Assembly (NCBI GenBank): GCA_032173965.1
Contig: CM063284.1
Span: forward strand, 112,814,410-112,878,409
Direction: 5' to 3'
Origin: Sitta carolinensis
Lineage: Eukaryota > Chordata > Aves > Passeriformes > Sittidae
DNA: 64,000 nt
Shown in pieces: positions 63,906 through 64,000 of this stretch. A program made the translations under genes and the position numbers. The number at the start of each line of letters is the position of its first letter. Position 1 is the stretch's first letter. The notes beneath the pieces are model-generated. The model ran no database searches, was not told the origin of the DNA, and saw only the letters and a list, made by a program, of their open reading frames with translations.

Positions 63906-64000
63906 CTATCACCCAAGACAGGTCTCCCAGTCCAGCTTTTTGCTGGCCTCGAGCTCATTCACCTCCAGCTGGCCTTGCATATAGACCACTGTGATAAGGG

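Noticed and set aside
1..64000. CRISPR arrays, operons, riboswitches, prophage or other bacterial systems
   Set aside because: No regularly spaced repeats, no long coding frames and no ribosome-binding pattern; the repeat content is that of a bird nuclear genome.

Overview
This window looks like a piece of intergenic or deep intronic DNA from a bird, most probably a passerine. I can support no protein-coding gene, no functional RNA gene and no CRISPR or bacterial feature. The evidence for a bird is the repeat content. There are several degraded CR1 LINE copies, including the typical avian CR1 3' end read on both strands. There are short LTRs of avian endogenous-retrovirus type, some with 6-bp target duplications. 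There is one SINE with a tRNA-Ile-like head and a CR1-like tail, the design of the passerine SINE TguSINE1. No primate or rodent repeats (Alu, L1, B1) were recognised. These names come from recognition by eye, not from a database search.

Layout. 1-540: old LTR fragment on the minus strand. 541-11.8 kb: AT-rich DNA with poly-A, T/G-rich and poly-G tracts. 11.8-13.6 kb: a 1.2-kb decayed CR1 reverse-transcriptase and 3' region, cut off by a minus-strand LTR. 13.6-27.4 kb: AT-rich DNA with three CR1 fragments and a perfect 48-bp hairpin at 21474-21521. 27.4-28.1 kb: plus-strand LTR. 28.1-38.2 kb: a complete 336-bp solo LTR at 32216-32551, a CR1 fragment and a possible LTR. 38.9-39.2 kb: a purine-only GGGAA array. 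42.6-45.0 kb: a GC-richer cluster of three LTRs. 45-51 kb: AT-rich unique DNA. 51.06-51.73 kb: minus-strand CR1 with the tRNA-derived SINE inside it. 51.7-64 kb: AT-rich DNA with long A tracts, a CA/TA repeat and a final CR1-type tail.

All long open frames are explained by repeats, low-complexity DNA or chance. The most useful observations are the nested-insertion histories, the two LTRs with clean ends and target duplications, the two related LTRs lying side by side with one lacking its promoter and poly-A core, and the perfect hairpin. I found no convincing new biological system. A few unique stretches could hold conserved regulatory DNA, but that cannot be judged from one sequence.
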